A stretch of DNA of 64,000 nt from NCBI GenBank assembly GCA_022560735.1, contig JADFSO010000003.1, positions 62,001-126,000 on the forward strand, written 5' to 3'. This DNA comes from Pseudomonadota bacterium (GTDB lineage Bacteria > Pseudomonadota > Gammaproteobacteria > Steroidobacterales > MnTg04). Made by a program: the position numbers and the translations under genes. The notes under the pieces were generated by a model, which was not told where the DNA came from, searched no databases, and saw only the letters and a list, made by a program, of their open reading frames with translations. Position 1 is the first letter of the stretch. Each line of letters starts with the position of its first letter. Shown one piece after another: positions 34,382 through 43,000 of this stretch.

Positions 34382-35416
34382 CTATGGTTTATCGACAATG
34401 ACGATATCCAATTCCTCAGGATTTTCCAGCGTTACCCGTTTTACCATTGCCGCGGTCATTTCCAGGTGGCCGTCGCTGGCGACCAGCATCACCAGTTCGA
34501 GGCCCAGGGCCTGGGCGAGTTCCGGCCATTCGCCAGGCCCCGCGACGAACAGCGCCGTTGCCGACGCATCGGCGAGCGCGCCGTTGCCGGCGATCACGGT
34601 CAGCGACACGGTCCCCATCGCGGGATAGCCTGTCTCCGGGTCGAGAATATGGTGATAGCGAACGCCCCCGTTTTCGAAGAACCTTTCGTAATCCCCCGAA
34701 GTAAAAACGCTTTCATCGCCGTCGATATCTATACCGGCGATCACGCCCGCGCGGCGGGGATGGCGAATTCCGATGCGCCAGGCGCGCTCATTGCGCCGAC
34801 CGATGGCGCGCAGATCGCCGCCCGCGTTGACGATGGCGTTTTCGATGCCGGCTTCGCGCAGCAGTTGTATCGCGCGATCGACGGCCAGCCCCTTGGCGAA
34901 CCCACCCAGGTCGATCGCCCAGCCGCCAGCCGGCGATACCAGGCGGTCCGGGAACCAGTCTATTTGCTGCTGGCTGGGCATCGCCGCCCGCAATTCCAGT
35001 AACTTTGCCCGGTCGGGTGGAGCCGCTATCGGCGCCGCCTGGTTAAATCCCCATTCCCTGACCAGCGCGGCCACGGCCGGGTTGAAGCGACCGCCGCTGA
35101 GTCTTGTGTAAGTCATCGCCTGCCGGATCGTGTCGAGCAGCTCGGCATCGCCGCTCGCCGACCCGGAGGCCATCAGTTGTGCGTTGAACCGGCCGAGTTC
35201 GCCGTCGCCCCACGGATGCCAGCGATGATGCAGCGACTCGAACAGGGCTTTGATCGCATCGCTTGCCTGGCGTGCGCTTGGCTCCGGCACTCCGGCAATG
35301 GAAATATCGATCCGCGTGCCGAAAGCGGGGAACTCGGTGTGCCAGACCGGCGGTCCCGGCTCGCAGGAGATCACCAGCAGCGCAGCGCCGATAATCAGCA
35401 GGCGCCTAAGCCGCAT
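34382..35416 (-). CDS. apbE: ApbE, FAD:protein FMN transferase (lipoprotein)
   Basis: A 344-residue protein with a lipobox (LLVIS-C at residue 18) and the ApbE domain: AFGTRIDISIAG, SGGRFNPAVAALV, AIDLGGFAKGLAVDRAI, NAGGDLRAIG and MGTVSLTVIAGNGALADASATALFV. It attaches FMN covalently to a threonine of target flavoproteins in or facing the periplasm, using FAD. Targets such as Nqr or Rnf subunits are not in the window. It is an insertion relative to the Pseudomonas gene order tonB-gshB. The 221-base gap towards tonB holds nothing recognised. Confidence 0.93.
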   Translation of the reverse strand: MRLRRLLIIGAALLVISCEPGPPVWHTEFPAFGTRIDISIAGVPEPSARQASDAIKALFESLHHRWHPWGDGELGRFNAQLMASGSASGDAELLDTIRQAMTYTRLSGGRFNPAVAALVREWGFNQAAPIAAPPDRAKLLELRAAMPSQQQIDWFPDRLVSPAGGWAIDLGGFAKGLAVDRAIQLLREAGIENAIVNAGGDLRAIGRRNERAWRIGIRHPRRAGVIAGIDIDGDESVFTSGDYERFFENGGVRYHHILDPETGYPAMGTVSLTVIAGNGALADASATALFVAGPGEWPELAQALGLELVMLVASDGHLEMTAAMVKRVTLENPEELDIVIVDKP

Positions 35417-35454
35417 AATTCACCAAGGTGATCGCCGCCGGCGTGACATGGGGG

Positions 35455-36423
35455 CTACTTGCCGGTTGCCAGCCGTGACTGAATCGCAGCCATGATCAGG
35501 CCGCCGATATCCAGGTCAAACTCCGCGTCGAGTTCCCGGATGCAAGTCGGGCTGGTCACGTTGATTTCGGTCATGTAGTCGCCGATCACATCCAGGCCCA
35601 CAAACAGCAGCCCCTTGTCTTTCAGGGTCTGGCCCAGTTGAGCGCAAATCCAGTAATCGCGTTCGCTCAACGGCACGCCCCGGGAACTGGCGCCGGCAGC
35701 AAGATTTCCCCGGGCTTCGCCGTCCGCCGGAATACGGGCCAGCGCGTAGGGCACCGGTTCGCCATCGATCAGCAGGATCCGCTTGTCGCCGGTTTCGTTG
35801 ATTTCCGGCAAAAACCGCTGGGCCATCGTGAATTGGCGACCGAAATCGGTCAGGGTTTCGGCAATCACATTGGTATTGGGATCATTCCTGGCGACGATGA
35901 AAATCGATCGCCCCCCCATGCCATCCAGAGGTTTGACAACGATTTTGTCATGGGCCTTGGCAAATTCCCGGATGCGATCGATCGACCGGGTGATCAAAGT
36001 TTCGGCACAGCACTGCGGAAACCACGACAGATAAACTTTTTCGTTGGCATCGCGCAGGCTGGCGGGGTCATTGACCACCAGGGCGCCCTGATCCTGGGCC
36101 AGTTCGAGTATATAGCTGGTATAGATGTATTCCATGTCGAACGGCGGGTCTTTGCGCATCAGGATGACATCGAGATCACCCAGTTCCATGTCCTTGCTTT
36201 CGCCCAGCGCGAACCAGTCGGCTGGCTGGTCGCGCACAGCCAGCGGGCTGGCCATGGCCATGGCCCTGCCGTTTTCGACCCACAGGTCGTCCTGCTCCAT
36301 GTAATGCAAGCTCCAGCCACGGGCGGCGGCGGCCAGCAACATGGCGAAAGTACTGTCCTTGTACGGTTTGATCTCGGCGATCGGGTCCATGACGACGCCG
36401 AGCCTGACTGAATTCTCGTTCAT
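35455..36423 (-). CDS. gshB: Glutathione synthetase
   Basis: A 322-residue ATP-grasp enzyme from the ATG at 36423 that adds glycine to gamma-glutamylcysteine. RLGVVMDPIAEIKPYKDSTF, LMRKDPPFDMEYIY, VVKPLDGMGGRSIF, ALARIPADGEARGNLAAGAS and EINVTSPTCIRELD are the family signatures. Glutathione is also the cofactor of FghA/AdhC at 57.5-59.5 kb. The gene is divergent from pilG with 226 bases between starts. Confidence 0.96.
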   Translation of the reverse strand: MNENSVRLGVVMDPIAEIKPYKDSTFAMLLAAAARGWSLHYMEQDDLWVENGRAMAMASPLAVRDQPADWFALGESKDMELGDLDVILMRKDPPFDMEYIYTSYILELAQDQGALVVNDPASLRDANEKVYLSWFPQCCAETLITRSIDRIREFAKAHDKIVVKPLDGMGGRSIFIVARNDPNTNVIAETLTDFGRQFTMAQRFLPEINETGDKRILLIDGEPVPYALARIPADGEARGNLAAGASSRGVPLSERDYWICAQLGQTLKDKGLLFVGLDVIGDYMTEINVTSPTCIRELDAEFDLDIGGLIMAAIQSRLATGK

Positions 36424-36649
36424 ATTCGCTTGCTTCTCCGGCCCTTTTGAACGGGGTATTCTACTGTCGCGCCAGTGCCCGCATAATAGCAAAGGGCGGC
36501 CTCACGGAAGCGCTTTCCGTCCGGGTGACGGCAGCGGTCCCAATATGTTAAAACCCCCATCAGCAAAGTGATTCATTGATCGGATTGGCAAAGATTTTTT
36601 CACACCTCCAGAACGGACCGGCAGGTGGCAGCGAACAGGAGTACCGCTA

Positions 36650-37045
36650 GTGGTTGAGGAAAATCGACCGAATCTTGAAGGCCTCAAGGTGCTGGTTATC
36701 GATGACAGCAAAACCATACGCAAAACAGCCGAGACTTTGCTTTCCAGGGAAGGGTGCGAGGTGTTTACCGCGGTGGACGGATTCGACGCCCTGTCCAAGA
36801 TCGCCGATCACCAGCCGGATATCGTTTTCGTGGACATCATGATGCCACGCCTCGACGGCTACCAGACCTGCGCGCTGATCAAACACAACAAAGTTTTCAG
36901 GTCGATTCCGGTCATCATGCTTTCCAGCAAGGACGGTCTTTTCGATCGTGCCCGGGGGCGGATAGTCGGATCGCAGCAATACCTGACCAAGCCGTTTACC
37001 AAGGACGAGTTGTTAAGCGCGATTGCGAGCCACGTCCGCAGTTGA
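36650..37045 (+). CDS. pilG: PilG, single-domain response regulator
   Basis: A 131-residue receiver domain from a GTG at 36650 (AACAGGAG upstream). The phospho-acceptor is D61 (IVFVDIMMPRLDGY) with the acidic pair in VIDDSK and the conserved Lys in LTKPFTKDE. It is the first gene of the Pil-Chp chemosensory operon; in Pseudomonas PilG promotes pilus extension and cAMP signalling. Confidence 0.95.
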   Translation: MVEENRPNLEGLKVLVIDDSKTIRKTAETLLSREGCEVFTAVDGFDALSKIADHQPDIVFVDIMMPRLDGYQTCALIKHNKVFRSIPVIMLSSKDGLFDRARGRIVGSQQYLTKPFTKDELLSAIASHVRS

Positions 37046-37069
37046 CGGGAGACTGGCCGGGAGAAAGAC

Positions 37070-37435
37070 ATGGCGATGGTTCTGATAGTCGATGATTCAC
37101 CCACCGAAGTGCATGTCATGCGGCAGGCGCTGCGCAGACACGGATTCGACACTGCGGCGGCCGGCGATGGCGCCGAGGGAATTCGCCTGGCGCTGGAACT
37201 CAAGCCGGATCTCATCCTGATGGATGTGGTGATGCCGGGACTCAACGGTTTCCAGGCGACCCGGCAACTCAGCAAGGATCCTGAGACCGCCGAAATACCG
37301 ATCATCATGGTGACCACCAAAGGAGAGGAGACGGATCGCATCTGGGGGCTGCGCCAGGGAGCCGTCGACTACATCGTCAAACCCTTCACCGATTCCGAGC
37401 TCGTCGCAATGGCCCGGTCGGTGCTCGAAAAGTGA
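37070..37435 (+). CDS. pilH: PilH, single-domain response regulator
   Basis: A 121-residue receiver domain starting 24 bases after pilG. D52 (LILMDVVMPGLNGF) is the phosphorylation site, IVDDSPTEVH the acidic pocket and IVKPFTDSE the Lys region. In Pseudomonas PilH opposes PilG and drives retraction or acts as a phosphate sink. Confidence 0.95.
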   Translation: MAMVLIVDDSPTEVHVMRQALRRHGFDTAAAGDGAEGIRLALELKPDLILMDVVMPGLNGFQATRQLSKDPETAEIPIIMVTTKGEETDRIWGLRQGAVDYIVKPFTDSELVAMARSVLEK

Positions 37436-37439
37436 GCTC

Positions 37440-38021
37440 ATGAAGAAAGCACCCGAGCTGAAGACACTGACCGACCGGCCATTCGAGTTGTTGCTGGAAA
37501 TGGAAAGGCGGGCGCGAGCGGCAGCTTCGGGGAGCCCGCAGCAGTCCACCGGGGAGCAGGAATACGTCGGCATTGGTTTTCGCCTGGGAGACGAACAATT
37601 CCTCGTGGCCAGGGAGGAAATCCGGGAAGTCCTGACGCTGCCATCCGGCGTAGCCAGGGTTCCGGGAGCGAAGCACTGGCTGCGTGGCCTGGTCAATATC
37701 CGCGGGCAACTTTTGCCGTTGATCGACATCAACCACTTTTTTGGCGGCGGCATCGCCGCAAACAGCCGGCGCGCCCGGGTCTTGTCGGTCAATCATCGCG
37801 ATGTGCCGGCCGGCCTGCTGGTCGATGAGGTGCTGGGATTCCGGCGCTTTCCAGAAAGCCAGCGAAACCGCGAGACGCCAAGAACGGTGATCCGCTGCGA
37901 CCGGTTTCTCCGGGGGTCCTTCGAACAAGGCGGTGAAACCTGGCCCGTCCTGAGCCTCAAAAGCCTGGTGGAAAGCGATGAATTTCTAAACGCGGCGGAT
38001 ACCGGACCGGTAACGGCCTGA
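37440..38021 (+). CDS. pilI: PilI, CheW-like adaptor
   Basis: A 193-residue protein with one CheW domain (YVGIGFRLGDEQFLVAREEI, then LRGLVNIRGQLLPLIDIN and LVDEVLGFRRF). It links the kinase ChpA to the receptor PilJ. The start follows the pilH stop by four bases, indicating coupling. Confidence 0.95.
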   Translation: MKKAPELKTLTDRPFELLLEMERRARAAASGSPQQSTGEQEYVGIGFRLGDEQFLVAREEIREVLTLPSGVARVPGAKHWLRGLVNIRGQLLPLIDINHFFGGGIAANSRRARVLSVNHRDVPAGLLVDEVLGFRRFPESQRNRETPRTVIRCDRFLRGSFEQGGETWPVLSLKSLVESDEFLNAADTGPVTA

Positions 38022-38035
38022 AGCGGGATATATCG

Positions 38036-40093
38036 ATGATAGATAATTTCAATTCGGTTAAATGGCTGCCTGCCCTGATGGGCGCACTGGGCCTGATGCT
38101 GTTGTTGGCGCTGTTGACCGCCTATATGGGGAGTCGCGCAAGCAGCGCCAGCCAGTCCAGGGCCTTTGGCGTAAGCGTATTGGACCAGCGGCTCGGTGCC
38201 GTGGCGGAGGCCGTCACAAGCGCCGCTAATGGCGAGAGCGCCGGTTATCAGCGACTCGCGGAGCTCAGGGAGGAAGTGGCGTCCGCCCGGGAGACGCTTG
38301 CCGGAGCCGGCATCGAGGCGGGGTCACCCGGGGACTGGCGGGCACTGAACGTCGCCATGAACGGCTTGGTCGATGCGCAGGATAAGGTGCAGGGATTGGC
38401 GGCCGCTGTTGACCAGGCGATTGACGATGCCGGCGTATTTATCACCGCACTGCAGCGCATGTCGGCATCCCTGCTCGGCAGCCGCTGGCAGGATCAGCGG
38501 CAAAACCTGGAGCAGGCTGCCGGTCTCACCGGTTCCGCGGTGGTGATCCTGGGGGCGTATAAGGATGGCCAGCTGGGGATTGAAGAATTCAGCTCGCAGA
38601 TCGATTCCGCCGTAGAGGGCCTGGCCGGCAAGGTTCAGGAATTGCTGGGCGATCCGCAGTTTGGCGGCCAGGCCGCAGACGAAGTCAGCCTGGCCTTCGA
38701 GACAGTGGCGCCCGTATTGCAGGCCGCGGCAGATGGCGTCGCCGCCAGCGTCAGTTCACAGGCCACGGTGGTCGATCTGGTCGCGTTGGCCGGTAGCCTG
38801 CGCGGTCAAATTGCGATCGCGGTCGACGAAGCGGGTCCGCCCGGGGGGCCGCTTGCCAGCCCGGCCCTGCATTTCATCATCCTGGTAGCCGCGTTGTTAT
38901 TCCTGGCTGGCCTGGTCTGGCTTTATTTCTCCAGCGCCAATGTACAGCGAGTCGCCGAGGAGCATGCCCGTCAGAACGAGCGCAACCAGCAGGCAATACT
39001 CAGGCTGCTCGATGAACTGGGTAATCTTGCGGATGGCGATCTGACCGTGCAGGCCACGGTAACCGAGCATATCACTGGCGCTATCGCCGACTCCATCAAT
39101 TACGCGATCGAGGCATTGCGGAACCTGGTCACGACGATCAGGGATTCCTCGATCCTGGTGGATGCGGCTGCCAGGCAATCCGAGGCCACGATCAGCCATC
39201 TTGCAGCGGCCAGCGAGACCCAGGCTCAACAGGTTGGCTCCACGACCGAATCGATCGCCCGGATGGCCAGCTCCGTCGAGGAAGTATCGGGTAACGCGGA
39301 ACGTGCGGCGGATGTTGCGCGTCATTCGGTCGATGTCGCCCACAAAGGCGGCGATGCCGTGCGCCGGACGATCGAAGGGATGAACACGATCCGGGAAACC
39401 ATTCAGAATACGTCCAAACGTATCAAACGCTTGGGAGAAAGTTCGCAGGAAATCGGCAATATCATCGAGCTGATCAATGATATCGCCGAGCAAACGAATA
39501 TCCTGGCGTTAAACGCTTCGATACAGGCGAGCATGGCCGGCGAGGCGGGCAGAGGATTCGCGGTGGTCGCCGATGAGGTTCAGCGTCTGGCCGAACGCTC
39601 GACCAATGCGACCAAACAGATCGAAGTCCTGGTGCGCACGATCCAGTCGGATACCAATGAAGCAGTGGTTTCAATGGAGCGCAGCACGACCGATGTGGTC
39701 GGCGGTGCGCTGCTGGCTGAAAACGCCGGCGCGGCGCTGGAGGAAATCGAACAGGTTTCAAACCAGATTGCTTCGCTGGTACAGAATATTTCCAATTCAG
39801 CCAGCCAACAGTCGCTGGTCGCCGCGGATATCTCGCGCAACACCGGAGTCCTCAGGGAAATCAGCGAGCAAACCGCGGAAAGCACGAACGCGACTTCCGA
39901 ATCGATTCGCAAGCTCGCCGAGCTGGCGACTCAACTCAGGCGCTCGGTGGCAGGGTTCACCTTGCCGGACGACGAAACCGGCAAGCAAAGCCCGCCGGGG
40001 GAAAAACCAGCGGCCGGCGAAACAGTGGGCGAGCCAAACCTGGTCGATGCATTGCATGCGGGTGACGACCGCGATGAGGCAGTGCAGGTTTGA
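38036..40093 (+). CDS. pilJ: PilJ, methyl-accepting chemotaxis-type receptor
   Basis: A 685-residue receptor with two membrane helices (about 11-31 and 280-303) enclosing a helical periplasmic sensor of about 250 residues, then a HAMP-like linker and a signalling domain. The hairpin tip INDIAEQTNILALNASIQAS is standard. In Pseudomonas PilJ senses pilus engagement. Its last codons overlap the chpA start. No cheR/cheB-type genes follow, so methylation-based adaptation is doubtful. Confidence 0.95.
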   Translation: MIDNFNSVKWLPALMGALGLMLLLALLTAYMGSRASSASQSRAFGVSVLDQRLGAVAEAVTSAANGESAGYQRLAELREEVASARETLAGAGIEAGSPGDWRALNVAMNGLVDAQDKVQGLAAAVDQAIDDAGVFITALQRMSASLLGSRWQDQRQNLEQAAGLTGSAVVILGAYKDGQLGIEEFSSQIDSAVEGLAGKVQELLGDPQFGGQAADEVSLAFETVAPVLQAAADGVAASVSSQATVVDLVALAGSLRGQIAIAVDEAGPPGGPLASPALHFIILVAALLFLAGLVWLYFSSANVQRVAEEHARQNERNQQAILRLLDELGNLADGDLTVQATVTEHITGAIADSINYAIEALRNLVTTIRDSSILVDAAARQSEATISHLAAASETQAQQVGSTTESIARMASSVEEVSGNAERAADVARHSVDVAHKGGDAVRRTIEGMNTIRETIQNTSKRIKRLGESSQEIGNIIELINDIAEQTNILALNASIQASMAGEAGRGFAVVADEVQRLAERSTNATKQIEVLVRTIQSDTNEAVVSMERSTTDVVGGALLAENAGAALEEIEQVSNQIASLVQNISNSASQQSLVAADISRNTGVLREISEQTAESTNATSESIRKLAELATQLRRSVAGFTLPDDETGKQSPPGEKPAAGETVGEPNLVDALHAGDDRDEAVQV

Positions 40094-43000
40094 ACCAGGT
40101 GTCCGATAACCGGTACAGCGGTGAGATATCCCAGCAAAATCTGGAAATGGTTAGCCAAGGGCTGTCCGAGACCGTGCAAAGCGCGCGCGTCGCTCTTGAG
40201 AAATATATCGAAGATCCCGGGCAGCAGCAGTTTCTGCAGCAGGCAGCGGAGCATTTGCATGTAGTGCAAGGGGTGTTGCGCCTGGTCGAAATCTATGGCG
40301 CGGCGTTGCTGACCGAGGAAATGGAAAATGTCATTGCCTATCTCCTCGAGAGCCGGCGTGGAGAGAAAACGCAAACCGATGCGCTCGAGGCGCTGAGCCG
40401 ATCGATTGTTCAGTTGCCGGTTTACCTGGATCGGGTTATCAATGGCGGACGCGATATCGCGCTGATTCTTTTGCCGCTGCTCAACGATCTGCGCTCGGTA
40501 CGTGGACGACCGCTGCTGTCCGAAGGGACGCTGCTGTTGCTGAATCTCACCGCTGACCCGCAACCCGCAGCTTCACCGGACAAAAAGCGCATCGACAAGC
40601 AACTCGATATCCGGGAAGTTGCGGCACATCAGCGACCGAGATTTCAAAACAGCTTGCTTGGCTGGATACGCGGCAGCGATCCTGAAAAGGAACTCGATAT
40701 TCTGTCTGAGATCGCGGAAAGCCTGGAGCTTGCGGCAAGCAACCGCGAGGTAGAGCAGCTTTGGTGGGTTGTCGGCGGCATCATCGAGGCCCTGAGTGAG
40801 CAGGGGCTGGAGACCAGCGTGTCGTTAAAACGACTGCTCGGGCAGGCCGATCGACAAATAAAAAGATTGGTCGATATTGGCGAGGCAGGCGACGGCGGGG
40901 GCAGTTCCGCCGAATTGCGCAACAACCTGTTGTATTACATCGGCCGCTCCACCAGTAACGGCAAGCGCGTGCTTGCGATTCAGCGCGCTTTCAAATTGGA
41001 CGAAGTTCTGCCCGGCGATGAGGAAATCGAACAGGCACGCGAGAGTCTGTCTGCGCCAAGCGTGAAACTGATGAAAACGGTGGCCGCGGCTATCAAGGAA
41101 GATCTCGCCAACGTAAAGGATGTACTCGATATTTTTGTGCGCACCGGCATGGAATCCGTGCGGGAGTTGATGCCGCAGGCCGAGCTGCTCAAAAAAATCA
41201 GCGATACGCTCGGCGTGCTCGGGCTGGGTGATCTGCGCGCACTGGTCATGAACGAAACCAGCCGTCTGCAAGTGCTGTTGAGTGGCGGTGATTCACTCGA
41301 GGAAGCTGATTTTTTGCAAATGGCTGCCGCCTTGCTGCAGGTCGAGGATAACCTGGATGACGCGTTATTAAAGCTGATTTTGCCGACGCCAAAAAAAAAG
41401 CAGGCGGCAGAAGGCGAAGAGGGCGACGCGGAACGTGAATTTCGCCCGGTTGCCGACGCGGTATTGCGAGAATGCTTAGTCAATCTCGCAAGAGTAAAGG
41501 ACGCGATTACCCAGGCGCTGAACCACGGCGAGTACCAGCCGATGGACCAGGTGCCCGAATTGATGCGTGGCGTGGTGTGCGGACTGCTGATGCTGGAAAA
41601 ATCGCGAGCGGTCAAGCAGACGGAAAAAATCAGCGCCCTGATTCAGCAACACGTGAGGCCCGGGCCGGGGGCAATCGGCGTCAGGGGCCTGGATCGGCTG
41701 GCCGATGCTGTCGTCAGCATCGAGTATTACCTGGAAACACTGAGAAGTGGCCGCAGTGACCCCTGGTACATGCTGGACAATATCGATAACTGTCTCAAGG
41801 CGCTGGCGACGCCGGGCGAGATGGATCGAATCCCGCTGGTCGACGAAGCAGACCAGGATGCGACTGTCGTTGCCCGGCCAGTCGGAATACAGCGGCAAGG
41901 CGAGGCCAAAGGACCGGCACAGGTGCCGGCCGGAGAGCTGCCGGTGCTGGATCAACAAACGGCCGATCCGGGTGACAAGCTGGATCCTGCGTTTCTCGAG
42001 TTGTTTATCGATGAGGCGCGCGACGAAATCCTGGTGATCAGGAAGCATTTGGCGATCTGGAAAGCGGACACCGGCAACCACGAGGCGCTGCGCCGGATGC
42101 GGCGCTCCTACCACACGCTCAAGGGCAGCGGGCGGATGGTCGGCGCCAGCCGGATCGCCGAGTTTTCCTGGGTCGTTGAGAACCTGATGAACCGGATCAT
42201 CGACGGTACGCTGGAACTTGATATCGAGATGACCCGGATGCTGACCGTCAGTTGCGCGGTGCTGCCGGAATTGGTCGAGGAACTTGAGGCTGGCAGAAAG
42301 ACCAGGAGCAACGTCGCGGGGCTGATGGCGCTGGCGGCCCGGCTGGCCGAACCGCGTCCCGACGAGTCGGCAGCTGAACCAGCCGCCGATGATGACGATA
42401 TCGGTGAGGCCACGATGGTCGCGCCGCAAATTGACGGTCTGCTCGAGGCCACAGAACAGGAAGCTGCGCAGGATGTGCCTGAGCCGGAAATGGACCCGGT
42501 ACTCAGGAAAATATTCGTCAAAGAAACCACCGGCCATCTCAGGATCATTCGCAATTATCTGCAAGCCTGTGTCGCCGGCACCGCACCCTATCCGGTTACC
42601 GAGGCGCTGTACCGAGCCTGTCATACCCTCCACGGCAGCGCAAAAATGGCGGGGGCCATGCAAGGGATCAAGGTCGCCGAGCCATTGGATCGCCTGGTTC
42701 GCAAACTGTATGACGTGGGCAAGGGTCTCGACATGGACGGAATCAAGGTCTGTCAGGATGTCGTCGTATCGTTTGACCGGATTATCAGGCATCTCGATGA
42801 GGATACGGGGTTCTTCCCGAATCACCTCGGGCTGATCGAGCGACTTCACGAACTCGAAGCCAGGCTGGATGCAGAACAGGCAGATGCCGACGACGGCAAA
42901 GAAATCGAGCCGTGGGCCGCGGAAGAAGAAGTCGAATTCGATGGCGAAATTGCATCGATTTTCAGTGAGGAAGCGGCGGAACTGCTGGATACTGCGGAGA